Part shown: one piece after another, positions 34,251 through 42,972 of the stretch | Layout of the letters: every line of letters starts with the position of its first letter | How positions within the stretch are numbered: the stretch's first letter is position 1 | NCBI GenBank assembly: GCA_963715285.1 | Contig: CAVQRU010000044.1 | Span: 175,202 to 239,201 of the forward strand | Direction of reading: 5' to 3' | Origin: Sva-07 sp963715285 | GTDB taxonomy: Bacteria; Actinomycetota; Acidimicrobiia; Acidimicrobiales; Ilumatobacteraceae | Length of the DNA stretch: 64,000 nucleotides | Made by a program: the position numbers and the translations under genes | The notes under the pieces: model-generated | Told to the model about the DNA's origin: nothing | The model's input: the letters and a program-made list of their open reading frames with translations, nothing else | Database searches by the model: none

Positions 34251-36407
34251 CTACTTGAGGAGCGGATCGCGGGGCAGGCCGAGGATGCGTTCGCCGATCT
34301 GGTTGCGCTTGATCTCCGACGTGCCACCGGCGATCGACATCCCGCGGTGCATGAGCACGAGCAGGTTGCTCAACGCGCCCGGGCCGTCGAGGAACAGCGA
34401 GTCGGGCCCGTTCAGCTCGGTCATGATCGCGGCGGCCTCGTGGCCGATCTCCGACAGCACCAGCTTGGTCATCGCGCCTTCGGGGCCGGGCTCACCACCG
34501 GCGACCGCACGGTTCGCGCTGCGCAGGTTGAGCAGACCCATCGCCTGGTGTTCGGCGATGTAGCGACCCACGCGCGCGGCGCCGCCGTCGAGACGTTCGG
34601 GGTGTGCGTCGAACGGGGCGATCAGCGCCGCACCGGGCATCGACATGCCGCCGCTCCCCCCACCGATGCTGACGCTCTCGTTGCCGAGCGTCGCCCGGGC
34701 CACGGTCCAGCCGCCGTCGACCGGGCCGACCACGTCGTCGTCCGGCACGAACACGTCGCTGAAGAAGACCTCGTTGAAGTCCGATGCGCCCGACGTCTGC
34801 TTCAGCGGGCGCACCTCGACGCCGTCGGCGTGCATGTCGATCGCCATCATCGTGATGCCGTCGTGCTTGGGCACGTCGGGGTTGGTGCGCACGGTGGCGA
34901 ACCCCATCCCGGCGACGTGCGCGCCGCTGGTCCACACCTTCTGGCCGTTGACGAGCCAGCCGCCGTCGACACGAGTGGCCTTGGTCTTGACGCCCGCGGC
35001 ATCGGAACCCGCGTCGGGCTCGCTGAAGAGCTGGCACCAGATCACGTCCTGGTTCAGCGCCGGGGTCACCCAGCGATCGATCTGGTCCTGGGTGGCGTAC
35101 TGGATGATCGTGAGGATGTTCCACGCCGTGATCCCGTAGGCCGGGCGGGTGATCCCGGCGTCGGCGAACTCCTGCTCGATCACGAGCTGCTCGACCGCGC
35201 CGGCGGCGCGCCCGTAGGGCTTGGGCCAGTGCGGCATCACGTAGCCGGTCTCGATCAGCCGGGTGCGCTGCTGGTCGGCCGGGAGATCCTTGATGCTCTG
35301 CGCGAACGTGCGGACCTCGTCGCGGATCGCGTCGGCCTCGGGCGGCAGCTCGACGGTCTTCTCGCGGGCGACGCCCCGACGGGTGACGTCGGTGAGTTCC
35401 TCGGCGGCGCCGGTGGCGTCGAGGTAGTGGAGCAGGGTGGTGGCGCGGCGCATGTAGAGGTGGGCGTCGTGCTCCCAGGTGATGGCGATGCCGCCGTGCA
35501 CCTGGGTGTTGAGGTTGGCGCACAGGTCGGCGGCGGGTGCCGCCAGCGTGGCGGCCGCTGCGGCTGCGTAGGTGAGTTGGTCGCCGCCGGTGGCCGACGC
35601 GCGAGCGGCGTCCCAGACGGCGCTGGTGGCGAGCTCGGTGGCGACGGCCATGTTGGCGCAGTGGTGCTTCACGGCCTGGTACATGGCGATCGGGCGGCCG
35701 AACTGGATGCGTTCCTTGGAGTAGGCGGCGCCCATCTCGGTGCACTCGCGGGCGACGCCAACCGCGTCGGCCGACAGGATCACCCGGGCCAGGTCGACGA
35801 GCACGCGACAGGCGCCTGGGATCACCGTGACGGGCGCGCCGTCGAGGGTCACCCGGGCGCTGGGCCGAGTCGGGTCGAGGCTGGGCGGCGAGTCGATCGT
35901 GACACCCCCGCCGGTCGCGTCGACCACGGCCACGTCGTCACCGACCGGCACGAGGATCAGCGACGCGAGGCCGGCGCCGAGCACCACCCCGGCATCGCCC
36001 GAGGCCCGGCCGTCGGACACCGTGACCGAACCGCCGAGCGCGACCGCACCGACGGTCGAGCCGTCGGCGAGTCCGGGCAGCACGCGCGCCTTCAGGTCGT
36101 CGTCGCCGACGGCGGCGATCACCGCACTGGCGATGACGGTCGGTACGAACGGCCCGGGAGCGACCGCTCGGGCGAGTTCCTCGACCACGACGACGAGTTC
36201 GTCGATCCCGTAGCCGGATCCGCCGACGTCCTCGGGCAGGTGCAGCCCGAGCCAACCGAGCTCCGCGAGTTCGGCCCAGAACTCGGGCAGCACGTCGCCT
36301 GACGACTCGAGTCGTTCCCTGGCGGCGCCGCGCAGGTTGCGCTTGTCGGCGTAGCTGCGCACCGTCTCGGCGAGCGAGCGATGGTCCTCGGTGATGGCGA
36401 TCGACAT
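34251..36407 (-). CDS. fused double acyl-CoA dehydrogenase (FadE34-like)
   Basis: A 718-residue flavoprotein in which two acyl-CoA dehydrogenase domains are joined. The first domain (residues 1-330) shows ERIQFGRPIAMYQAVKH and TQVHGGIAITWEHDAHLYMRR but has a shortened middle. The second (from ~360) has the full FAD/substrate region SEPDAGSD, VNGQKVWTSGAHVA and SIAGGTSEIKRNQI. In mycobacteria such fused enzymes act on CoA thioesters of steroid side chains. A steroid or bulky acyl substrate is inferred. Confidence 0.88.
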   Translation of the reverse strand: MSIAITEDHRSLAETVRSYADKRNLRGAARERLESSGDVLPEFWAELAELGWLGLHLPEDVGGSGYGIDELVVVVEELARAVAPGPFVPTVIASAVIAAVGDDDLKARVLPGLADGSTVGAVALGGSVTVSDGRASGDAGVVLGAGLASLILVPVGDDVAVVDATGGGVTIDSPPSLDPTRPSARVTLDGAPVTVIPGACRVLVDLARVILSADAVGVARECTEMGAAYSKERIQFGRPIAMYQAVKHHCANMAVATELATSAVWDAARASATGGDQLTYAAAAAATLAAPAADLCANLNTQVHGGIAITWEHDAHLYMRRATTLLHYLDATGAAEELTDVTRRGVAREKTVELPPEADAIRDEVRTFAQSIKDLPADQQRTRLIETGYVMPHWPKPYGRAAGAVEQLVIEQEFADAGITRPAYGITAWNILTIIQYATQDQIDRWVTPALNQDVIWCQLFSEPDAGSDAAGVKTKATRVDGGWLVNGQKVWTSGAHVAGMGFATVRTNPDVPKHDGITMMAIDMHADGVEVRPLKQTSGASDFNEVFFSDVFVPDDDVVGPVDGGWTVARATLGNESVSIGGGSGGMSMPGAALIAPFDAHPERLDGGAARVGRYIAEHQAMGLLNLRSANRAVAGGEPGPEGAMTKLVLSEIGHEAAAIMTELNGPDSLFLDGPGALSNLLVLMHRGMSIAGGTSEIKRNQIGERILGLPRDPLLK

Positions 36408-36498
36408 GGTGAATGAACCTCTGGTGGCAGGTAACGGGCGAGATGGGACGCGCCATCATCCCCGACCGCCCCGCCCGACAACGACTCCAACCCCCCAA

Positions 36499-36659
36499 GC
36501 GATGAGCGAGACCCCCACATACGGCGCGTTCGCTCATCGCCCCACGGCTCCCACCCAAGCGATGAGCGAGACCCCCACTACGGTGCGTTCGCTCATCGCC
36601 TCACCGCTCCCACCCGAGCGATGAGCGAGACCCCCACATACGGTGCGCTCGCTCATCGC
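36499..36659. repeat. palindromic repeat cluster, GCGATGAGCGA family, locus 2
   Basis: Three complete hairpins occur at 36499-36540, 36559-36599 and 36618-36659, with period 59-60. The 11-base arms GCGATGAGCGA and TCGCTCATCGC are identical to those at 25.6 kb, while the loop GACCCCCACATACGGYGCG differs but keeps CCCC and ATAC at the same positions. They fill most of the 289-base gap between the acyl-CoA dehydrogenase and the CinA-type gene. Confidence 0.92.
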
Positions 36660-36696
36660 CTCACGGCTCCCGCTCGGAGTGTCGGCGCGCCGGGGG

Positions 36697-37218
36697 TCAG
36701 GCTGACGTCAGTGTGGCCTCGAACAGGTCGAGGGTGGCGGCGGCGAACGCGACCATGTTCGCCTCGCGGTCGTCGATGCCGGTGAGCACGTGCTGCGTCG
36801 CGTCGACGGGGCCGGTCACCGCCGCCCAGCAGTGTCCGGCGGGGTCGCCGTAGGGGTTCGCCGGTCCCGCGGCGCCGGCCTCCCCCAGCCCCCAGGTGGC
36901 GTCGAGGCGCACCGCCGCCGATCGTGCGAGATGGTCGGCGAACGCCTCGGTCGCTCCGCGCATCCCCGGCGGCGCCTCGACCGTTCCGCGCATCCAGGCC
37001 CGGTACGCGGCGGCGGTGTAGACCACGGCGCCGCCGAGGTAGTACGCCGATGCGCCGGGCACCGACAGCAGCGCCGCCGAGACCAGACCGCCGGCCGACC
37101 CTTCGGCGACGGCGACGGTCTCGTCCCGCTCGCGCAGCAGCGCAGCGATACGGCGGGCCGGTTCGGTCAACGAGGCGTCGAGCATGTCGACAGCATCGCG
37201 TAGCGCGAACTCGCGCAC
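36697..37218 (-). CDS. CinA-type C-terminal domain protein (NMN amidohydrolase-like)
   Basis: A 173-residue stand-alone copy of the CinA C-terminal domain, which in PncC removes the amide from nicotinamide mononucleotide. The segment AEGSAGGLVSAALLSVPGASAYYLGGAVVYT aligns with AESCTGGL...VPGSSAYFLGG of the family, but the usual Cys-Thr is Gly-Ser-Ala here, so activity is uncertain. GTG 37218 or ATG 37185 may be the start. Confidence 0.75.
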   Translation of the reverse strand: MREFALRDAVDMLDASLTEPARRIAALLRERDETVAVAEGSAGGLVSAALLSVPGASAYYLGGAVVYTAAAYRAWMRGTVEAPPGMRGATEAFADHLARSAAVRLDATWGLGEAGAAGPANPYGDPAGHCWAAVTGPVDATQHVLTGIDDREANMVAFAAATLDLFEATLTSA

Positions 37219-37308
37219 CGTGCCGGTGCGGCGGCGATGCCGTTGTGGTGCCGTCGGCGATGCAGTGACGATCCGAGGGTGGCGCGCTGGTGATGCGAGG
37301 GTGTGCTG

Positions 37309-37680
37309 ATGCTGGTGATCGATGCCGCCAACGTGATCGGGTCGAGGCCGACGGGTTGGTGGCGTGATCGACCGGGAGCGGCACGACGCTTCACGGAGCA
37401 GGTCCGTGCGACCGTGGCCGCCGGCGAGCTGGACCCACCGGTGACCGTCGTCCTCGAAGGTCAGTCCCGCAGGGGAGCCGACGAGTCCGACATCGACGGT
37501 GTGGCGGTGGTGCATGCCCCCGGCGAGGGCGACGACACGATCGCCGCCATCGCCGCATCGCAACCCGAGGTGGTCGTAGTGACCGCCGACCGTGGGTTGG
37601 CCGAGCGGGTGCGGGCAGCCGGCGGCACGGTCGTCGGGCCGAATTGGCTGCTCGATCGGATCGTGGACTGGAACGGCTGA
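37309..37680 (+). CDS. NYN/PIN-like nuclease-fold protein
   Basis: A 123-residue protein beginning MLVIDAANVIGSRPTGWWRDR, a PIN/NYN N-terminal strand with acidic residue, followed by GEGDDTIAAIA and VVTADRGLAERVRAAG that carry the other acidic metal ligands. Such proteins are metal-dependent ribonucleases in characterised cases. No antitoxin is adjacent, so it is probably a housekeeping-type protein. ATG 37309; GTG 37303 is an alternative. Confidence 0.7.
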   Translation: MLVIDAANVIGSRPTGWWRDRPGAARRFTEQVRATVAAGELDPPVTVVLEGQSRRGADESDIDGVAVVHAPGEGDDTIAAIAASQPEVVVVTADRGLAERVRAAGGTVVGPNWLLDRIVDWNG

Positions 37681-37766
37681 CATCGCGCTCCGAGGTCGGT
37701 CACCGGCCGTCAGTCGGGCCCGGGCGTCGGCATGCTCGGCTCGGAACCGGTGCCGCTACGGTCCGG

Positions 37767-38183
37767 GTGGTGTCCGGCAGCCATCGCTTCAGCTCGGGTG
37801 AGCGCCTTCCGGTGGAGGTGCTGGTGTTCGAGGTCGATCCCGAACACGTCGAGGAGTTCCTGGCCGTCGACCACGAGGTGTGGACGTTGGGTGAGGCCCA
37901 CACCGACGGCTTCGATCACATCCCCTTCCTGTCGAAGGAGGTGTGGCTCGACGACGCCCACCCGGGGCGCATCGTCCTGATCTTCGTGTGGGAGTCGATC
38001 GAGTCGTGGCGGCAGGTGGGTGACGAACAACTCCAACAGACGCTGCAGGCGCGGTTCGACGGGCGGTTCCCGCATCCCGTCACGCTGCTGCGCGCGCTCC
38101 ACGAGGAATCGGACTTCGGTATCCACCGGGTCAGCCGGTTCGAGCGGATCGATCCGAGAGGCGAGGTCGATTCGCTCCCCTGA
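37767..38183 (+). CDS. TIGR03792-like conserved protein
   Basis: A ~138-residue protein with VEVLVFEVDPEHVEEFLAVDHEVW and SKEVWLDDAHPGRIVLIFVWES, resembling the TIGR03792 family, which has a dimeric alpha-beta barrel-like fold of unknown role. The start is uncertain; GTG at 37767, 37770 or 37812 all fit. Confidence 0.6.
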   Translation: MVSGSHRFSSGERLPVEVLVFEVDPEHVEEFLAVDHEVWTLGEAHTDGFDHIPFLSKEVWLDDAHPGRIVLIFVWESIESWRQVGDEQLQQTLQARFDGRFPHPVTLLRALHEESDFGIHRVSRFERIDPRGEVDSLP

Positions 38184-38208
38184 GTGGCGGCCACGCGATG
38201 ATCGGCCG

Positions 38209-38340
38209 ATGACCGACCAGCGGATCAGCGAACTCGAGCACTCGGCGTGGAGCATGTTCTCGTTCATGGGGGCGGACCGGGAGGACACCTCGTCGACACC
38301 GACGAGGGTTCGGGTTCGAGCGGGCTACTCGTCGACCTGA
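38209..38340 (+). pseudogene. short remnant frame, unassigned
   Basis: A 43-codon frame starts MTDQRISELEHSAWSMFSFMGAD, which looks like the N-terminus of a longer enzyme (possibly an acetyltransferase). It then degrades into low-complexity sequence and stops, overlapping the convergent DUF4188 gene by 16 bases. It is probably a truncated gene. Confidence 0.3.
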
Positions 38341-38822
38341 GCCGAACTCGGTACACCCTTCCTGACCCGCAGGCGCGCCGTGCTCGATTCCGCGAGGGGC
38401 ACGAGCGTGGTCGCCTTGCCCAACCCGATCGGTGGCATGTTGCCGTAGACCGCCTCCCACTCTCCGGCCCGGACCAGGAACGTCTCGTGCCAGATACCGG
38501 TGCGGTCGGACTTGCCGACGCGACGCCAGTAGTTGCGCCAGGGTTCGAGATGCGGATCGTCCCGGTCTCGGGCGAACGCCTCGAGGTGCTCGAACGATCG
38601 CCAGTACTGCACGATCGTGGGGAACCCGTTCTCGTACCCCAGCAGCCCCTTCTCGGGATGCTCCGTGAGGTATTTCAACATGTGGTTCATGCCCCGGCGG
38701 CCACCGAGGTCGCCGAACGACCTGAGCAGATGGAAGAAGTTGTTCGGGCGAGCACCGATGAGGAAGACCACGAAGTCGCCTTCGTACTCGGCGGTCCAGC
38801 GCCCCTGCTTGACCTGTGCCAT
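38325..38822 (-). CDS. DUF4188 family protein
   Basis: A 165-residue protein with YEGDFVVFLIGARPNNFF, ENGFPTIVQYWRSFEHLEAFARD and GIWHETFLVRAGEWEAVYGNMPP, the conserved blocks of DUF4188, a group distantly like antibiotic-biosynthesis monooxygenases. The biochemical role is not established. ATG 38822 starts MAQVKQGRWTAEY. Confidence 0.8.
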   Translation of the reverse strand: MAQVKQGRWTAEYEGDFVVFLIGARPNNFFHLLRSFGDLGGRRGMNHMLKYLTEHPEKGLLGYENGFPTIVQYWRSFEHLEAFARDRDDPHLEPWRNYWRRVGKSDRTGIWHETFLVRAGEWEAVYGNMPPIGLGKATTLVPLAESSTARLRVRKGVPSSAQVDE

Positions 38823-38903
38823 CGCCGCATTTTCGCGCAATGGCGCATCGCTGTGCACCGAGCCTCGGACCCGACCTCTGCGTGCGACGGCAGATGTCGT
38901 GGG

Positions 38904-39560
38904 TCAGGCTCGACGGATCAGGGTGAGGCCATCGCCGATCGGCACGATCACCTGACGAGTGCGGGCGTCGGCGGCGACGTGGTCGTTGAAGCGACGGATT
39001 GCCTCGGTGTCGGGATCGTGGACGTCGGGGTCGACCACCGCACCGCTCCACAGGGTGTTGTCGGCGCAGATCAGACCGCCGGACGCGAGGCGGGCGACGA
39101 GTTCTTCGTAGTAGTCGACGTAGCCGCCCTTGTCGGCGTCGATGAACGCGAAGTCGACGACGGGGTCTGCCGGCAACGCGCGCAGCGTCTCGATCGCCGG
39201 CGCCACACGCAGTTCGATGCGATCGTCGACACCGGCGAGCGCCCAGTGTTCGCGGGCGATGTCGGTCCACTCGGTGCTGACGTCGCAGCACAGCAGGCGC
39301 CCTCCGTCGGCGAGGCCGCTGGCGATCGACAGCGCCGAGTAGCCGGTGAACGTGCCGACCTCGACGGCGAAACGAGCTCCGACGAGTGAGGTGAGCATGG
39401 TGATGAACTCGCCCTGCTCCGGCGCGATCTGCATGCCGGCCGCGTCACCGAGCGCTTCGGTGCGCTCGATCAACCGCTGCCGCACGTCGTCGGGCGGCGT
39501 GGAGTGCGCGCCGACGTAGGCGGACAATGCGTCGTCGAGTCCGATCGATCGTGGTGCCAT
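38904..39560 (-). CDS. SAM-dependent O-methyltransferase (family 3)
   Basis: A 218-residue methyltransferase of the catechol/caffeoyl-CoA type. The SAM motif is VEVGTFTGYSALSIASGL, and metal ligands appear in FIDADKGGYVDYYE and LICADNTLWSG. It requires a divalent cation in this family and methylates small catechol-like acceptors. The acceptor is unknown. Confidence 0.9.
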   Translation of the reverse strand: MAPRSIGLDDALSAYVGAHSTPPDDVRQRLIERTEALGDAAGMQIAPEQGEFITMLTSLVGARFAVEVGTFTGYSALSIASGLADGGRLLCCDVSTEWTDIAREHWALAGVDDRIELRVAPAIETLRALPADPVVDFAFIDADKGGYVDYYEELVARLASGGLICADNTLWSGAVVDPDVHDPDTEAIRRFNDHVAADARTRQVIVPIGDGLTLIRRA

Positions 39561-39755
39561 GTCTGCTCCTCGCTGACTGCCGGGCCGGCCCCGGCCACGT
39601 CGATCATCTGAGCACATCATGAGTCCCCCGAGGGCTGTCGGGCGTTCGCCACCTCCCCGGGTGTCCTCGCTGCGCGGCCTGACGGCCAGACGCGGACCTC
39701 GGTCCCTGCCGCTCGGAGCACCGGGGGCGGAGACTGGTGGGTGGAGGTGAGGTCG

Positions 39756-40409
39756 ATGCGTCGATCACTGGTGCTCGGCGGCGTCGGGGCGGCGGCGATC
39801 GTCGGATGGTGGAAGGTGTTCACACCGTGGCAGCACGCCTGGGGTGCGACCGACGAGGAGGTGGCGATGGCGTTGCCCGGTGACGAGTTGACGCCGCCGC
39901 CGGTGGAGCAGAACACGCGGGCGATCACGATCGCCGCGCCGCCGGAGGAGGTGTGGCCGTGGCTGGTGCAGATGGGCGCCGACCGCGGTGGCTTCTACAG
40001 CTACGCGTGGCTGGAGAACCTCTTCGGGCTCGACATCCACAACGCCGACGGGCTCGTCGACGACTGGCAGCAACTCGCTGTCGGCGACTGGGTGTGGGGT
40101 GCCCGCAACCGCTCGGCCGGCTGGCTGGTCGAGCTCCTGGAGCCGAACGTCGCCCTGGTGCTGAAGACCGCCGACCCCACGACCGGCCGGACCACCAGCC
40201 GCGACGAGGGCATCGGCTTCGAGTTCCAGTGGACCTTCGCCCTGCGCCCCGCCCCGCTCGGCGCGACGAGGTTGCTGATCCGCGAGCGGACCGCCTACGG
40301 CCGACGGCTGACGCGCTGGCTGATGGCCCCCGTCGGCCTGGTCAGCTTCGTGATGACCCGCAAGATGCTCGACGGGATCCGTGTCCGGGCCGAGTCGGCA
40401 CGACGGTGA
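39756..40409 (+). CDS. SRPBCC-fold protein with N-terminal membrane segment
   Basis: A 217-residue protein. A hydrophobic N-terminal segment (SLVLGGVGAAAIVGWW) suggests a membrane anchor or signal. The rest is a START/SRPBCC ligand-binding fold: ITIAAPPEEVWPWLVQMGADRGGFYSY is its usual beginning. It is followed 11 bases later by an F420-type gene, which suggests an operon. The ligand is unknown. Confidence 0.8.
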   Translation: MRRSLVLGGVGAAAIVGWWKVFTPWQHAWGATDEEVAMALPGDELTPPPVEQNTRAITIAAPPEEVWPWLVQMGADRGGFYSYAWLENLFGLDIHNADGLVDDWQQLAVGDWVWGARNRSAGWLVELLEPNVALVLKTADPTTGRTTSRDEGIGFEFQWTFALRPAPLGATRLLIRERTAYGRRLTRWLMAPVGLVSFVMTRKMLDGIRVRAESARR

Positions 40410-40420
40410 AGGAGAACGAC

Positions 40421-40909
40421 ATGGACGCTCAGACGAACGAACCGCCGAAGCTGCCGCCGGCGTGGTTCAAGCATCTGTTCTGGCGGGGGCACCGGCTCGC
40501 CTACCGGATCCTGGGCGCACGGGTGTTGTGGACCCCGCAGAGCAAGCGCGGCTGGGGCGCGATGCACCTGACGACGGTCGGCCGGACGTCCGGCGAACGG
40601 CGCGAGGTCATCGTCGGCTACATCGAGGACGGTGAGTCACCGGTCGTGCTGGCGATGAACGGTTGGGACGAGGGCCGGCCGGCGTGGTGGCTGAACCTCG
40701 AGGCCAATCCCGATGCCGTCATCCGCCTGAAGGGCGAGCCGGAGCGCCCGGTGCGCGCCCGCCGCGCCGAGGGCGACGAGCGTGATCGGCTGTGGCGCCG
40801 GTGGGCCGAGATCGACGAGGGCCTCGACGCCTACGCCGCCTCGCGCTCGGCCGACACGCCGGTCGTCGTCTTCGAACGACCCGACGCTCCCACCGCTCCG
40901 ACGACCTGA
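40421..40909 (+). CDS. deazaflavin-dependent nitroreductase-family protein (Ddn-like)
   Basis: A 162-residue split-barrel protein of the Ddn/DUF385 family, which uses cofactor F420 to reduce quinones or nitro compounds. LTTVGRTSGERREVIVGYIED and AWWLNLEANPDAVIRL are the family signatures. AAGGAG lies eight bases before the ATG. Confidence 0.9.
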   Translation: MDAQTNEPPKLPPAWFKHLFWRGHRLAYRILGARVLWTPQSKRGWGAMHLTTVGRTSGERREVIVGYIEDGESPVVLAMNGWDEGRPAWWLNLEANPDAVIRLKGEPERPVRARRAEGDERDRLWRRWAEIDEGLDAYAASRSADTPVVVFERPDAPTAPTT

Positions 40910-40964
40910 CATCGCGCCCGCGGCGTCGATCGACGGGCCGCCGATCACCTGGCACACTCGTGCC

Positions 40965-41672
40965 ATGGCCGACCTGGAGACGTTTCCCGAGGACTGGGAC
41001 CGGGCGCTCGCCGTCGTCGCCCATCCCGACGACATGGAGTACGGCGCCGCTGCGGCGGTCGCTCGTTGGACGGGCCAGGGGAAGCACATCGCCTACGTCC
41101 TGGTGTCCGACGGCGAGGCGGGGATTGCGACGATGCCGCCGGACGAGGTCGGCCCCCTGCGCCGGGAGGAGCAGATCGCGAGCTGCCGGGTCGTCGGTGT
41201 CGACGACGTCGAGTTCCTCGGATGGCCGGACGGGTCGATCGTCGAGGGGCTGGCCTTGCGGGCGGATCTCGCCGAGGTGATCCGACGTCACCGGCCCGAG
41301 GTGGTGCTGTCGATCAACTTCCGCGACAGCTGGGGTGGACCGAGTTGGAACCATCCCGACCATCGGGCGGTCGGCCGGTCGCTGCTCGACGCCGTCCGTG
41401 ACGCTGCGAACCCCTGGGTGTTCGACGATCGGGGCGAGGCGTGGGACGGCGTGCGTTTCGTGGCGTTCGGCGGTAGCCCGCAACCCACCCACGGCGTCGA
41501 CACGACCGACACCTTCGACGCCGGTGTCGCCTCGCTCGCCGCCCACGGTCTGTACCTCGAGCACCTCGGCGGCGACATGGCCTCGCCCGACGAGTTCCTG
41601 CGGGGCGCCGCCACCGCCGCCGGCGAACGCATGGGCACGCCCCTCGCCGCCACGTTCGAGATCATCGGCTGA
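40965..41672 (+). CDS. PIG-L family deacetylase
   Basis: A 235-residue zinc deacetylase of the LmbE/MshB kind. The metal motif AHPDD is visible in VVAHPDDMEYG, and the second histidine in NHPDHRAVGRSLLDAV. Family members remove acetyl groups from N-acetyl sugars, including mycothiol and bacillithiol intermediates. The substrate here is not known. Confidence 0.9.
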   Translation: MADLETFPEDWDRALAVVAHPDDMEYGAAAAVARWTGQGKHIAYVLVSDGEAGIATMPPDEVGPLRREEQIASCRVVGVDDVEFLGWPDGSIVEGLALRADLAEVIRRHRPEVVLSINFRDSWGGPSWNHPDHRAVGRSLLDAVRDAANPWVFDDRGEAWDGVRFVAFGGSPQPTHGVDTTDTFDAGVASLAAHGLYLEHLGGDMASPDEFLRGAATAAGERMGTPLAATFEIIG

Positions 41673-41707
41673 GCGGTCTCGGCTGAGCGGTCTCGGCTGA
41701 GCGGTCT
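41666..41707. repeat. 14-bp tandem repeat, three copies
   Basis: CGGCTGAGCGGTCT occurs three times end to end. The first copy contains the stop codon of the PIG-L gene, so the repeat duplicates its terminus. Confidence 0.8.
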
Positions 41708-41718
41708 CGGCCGGAGGT

Positions 41719-42261
41719 TCACGCCAGCGTGAGGAGGCGAGCGACGCGGGGATCGCCGGGGCCGAGGTAGTGCACGAGCACGCCGGCGACGGCCTCGACG
41801 TCGAGGGTTCCGGCCAGCTGCATCTCCTCGAGGTCCGCCCAGTCCCTCGACCGGTCGAAGAACGCCTTGAACACCGCCAGGTCTCGGCAGGCGAGGAACG
41901 GGACGTCGTGGCCCGCGAAGGGCTCCGATCGGATACGACCGCCGGCGTCGGAGTGGAACGGTGTGGTGTCGAGGAACACGTCGACCGGTGTGTTGGTCCA
42001 CCAGAGACGGGTCTGACCGTCGGCTTCGAGTTGCGCGACCGCATCGTCGGTGGCCGAGATCTCGGTGGGCAACGCCGCGAGGACATCGCCGGTGCGCGCG
42101 GCCGGGACGAACACGTTGACGTCGATGTCGATGGTGCCGCGGGCGCGTTGCGTGCACCAGGCGAGTGCGAGCGCGCCGCCGAATGCATGGGCCAGGTGTG
42201 CGGCGTCGAGCGCCTGATGGATGGTCACGATCTTGTCGGCCAGGGAGGGCGCGTCGGTCAT
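41719..42261 (-). CDS. nucleotidyltransferase-fold putative toxin (AbiEii/MenA-like)
   Basis: A 180-residue protein with the nucleotidyltransferase start HAFGGALALAWCTQRARGTIDIDV, giving the GG...DxD pattern of the AbiEii/MenA superfamily. A third acidic site may be DVFLD. It overlaps the stop of an XRE-type gene (ATGA), so the pair is a likely toxin-antitoxin module. A second module of the same design lies at 56.7 kb. Confidence 0.75.
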   Translation of the reverse strand: MTDAPSLADKIVTIHQALDAAHLAHAFGGALALAWCTQRARGTIDIDVNVFVPAARTGDVLAALPTEISATDDAVAQLEADGQTRLWWTNTPVDVFLDTTPFHSDAGGRIRSEPFAGHDVPFLACRDLAVFKAFFDRSRDWADLEEMQLAGTLDVEAVAGVLVHYLGPGDPRVARLLTLA

Positions 42262-42581
42262 GCGACCGCACCGAACTTGGGGGCGTCGAGCGTGGGGGTG
42301 TGGCGCGCCGGGAACATCTCGGCGAGTTCGAGCACCTCGACCAGTTCGCGACCGCGGGCGACCGGATCGACGGCGACGTCGGCCGGTCGCCGCTCGAGCG
42401 TGACGTCCACGCGGAAGCCGCATGCGGTGAGGATCCGGTCGAGGGTGTCGACGTTGGGTGTCTTGTGGGCTTGTTCGTACGCGGCGAGGGTCGAGTGCGA
42501 GGTGTGCGCGCGTCGACCGAGTTCGCGCAGCGAGAGCCCCGCCCTGTGCCGCGCCATCCGGATCAACCGTGCTGCATCCAT
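42258..42581 (-). CDS. XRE-family putative antitoxin
   Basis: A 107-residue protein starting with a helix-turn-helix (LIRMARHRAGLSLRELGRRAHTSHSTLAAYEQ). The C-terminal tail is acidic and flexible, suited to binding a partner. It is the first gene of the pair with the nucleotidyltransferase-like protein and likely represses its own promoter. Confidence 0.82.
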   Translation of the reverse strand: MDAARLIRMARHRAGLSLRELGRRAHTSHSTLAAYEQAHKTPNVDTLDRILTACGFRVDVTLERRPADVAVDPVARGRELVEVLELAEMFPARHTPTLDAPKFGAVA

Positions 42582-42686
42582 TTCCCTGAGGTTACCCGAA
42601 CGGTATCCGAATGAATACCGCAGCCTGCGCCAGGGTGCTGCGCGCGATCACAGGTGGTCGCCGGCGAGTGACGTGCCCTCGACTCG

Positions 42687-42718
42687 ATGTGGTCACATCG
42701 AGAGCTAGTGTGGTCACA
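42687..42718. promoter_or_regulatory. paired operators overlapping a leaderless antitoxin start
   Basis: ATGTGGTCACAT (42687-42698) and TGTGGTCACA (42709-42718) are near-palindromes whose centres are 21 bases apart. The second ends on the A of the phd ATG. A TAGTGT -10-like box (42706-42711) is seven bases before that ATG, so the transcript could begin at the start codon. The Phd/PIN product probably binds here. Confidence 0.6.
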
Positions 42719-42972
42719 TGGAGGTGGGGATCCGGGAACTCAAGGCGAAGTTGTCCGAGCACCTGCAACGAGTGAACGAGGGCGAGACGATCGTCGTGAC
42801 CGACCGGGGCAGGCCGGTGGCACGCATCGTTCCGTACGACACCTCGTCGGCGGTCGAGCGAGGCATCGCGGAAGGGTGGATCGAACCTGCTCGCCGAACC
42901 GGTCTCGGGCACGCCGAACGCCACCGTTCGACGCAGTCGATCCTCGAGACGTTGGACGCCGATCGGTCGTGA
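42718..42972 (+). CDS. Phd/YefM-type antitoxin
   Basis: An 84-residue antitoxin. The N-terminus MEVGIRELKAKLSEHLQRV and TIVVTDRGRPVARIVPYD is the Phd/YefM DNA-binding fold. The C-terminus is the toxin-binding tail. Its stop overlaps the PIN gene (GTGA). Confidence 0.92.
   Translation: MEVGIRELKAKLSEHLQRVNEGETIVVTDRGRPVARIVPYDTSSAVERGIAEGWIEPARRTGLGHAERHRSTQSILETLDADRS

Noticed and set aside
25614..36624. Small peptides starting MSE...FAHRP encoded by the hairpin repeats
   Set aside because: The similarity comes from the palindromic arms, which read alike on both strands; there is no consistent ribosome-binding site.
36499..36659. CRISPR array at the GCGATGAGCGA repeats
   Set aside because: Only three to six short hairpins with similar inner sequence; no variable spacers and no cas genes.
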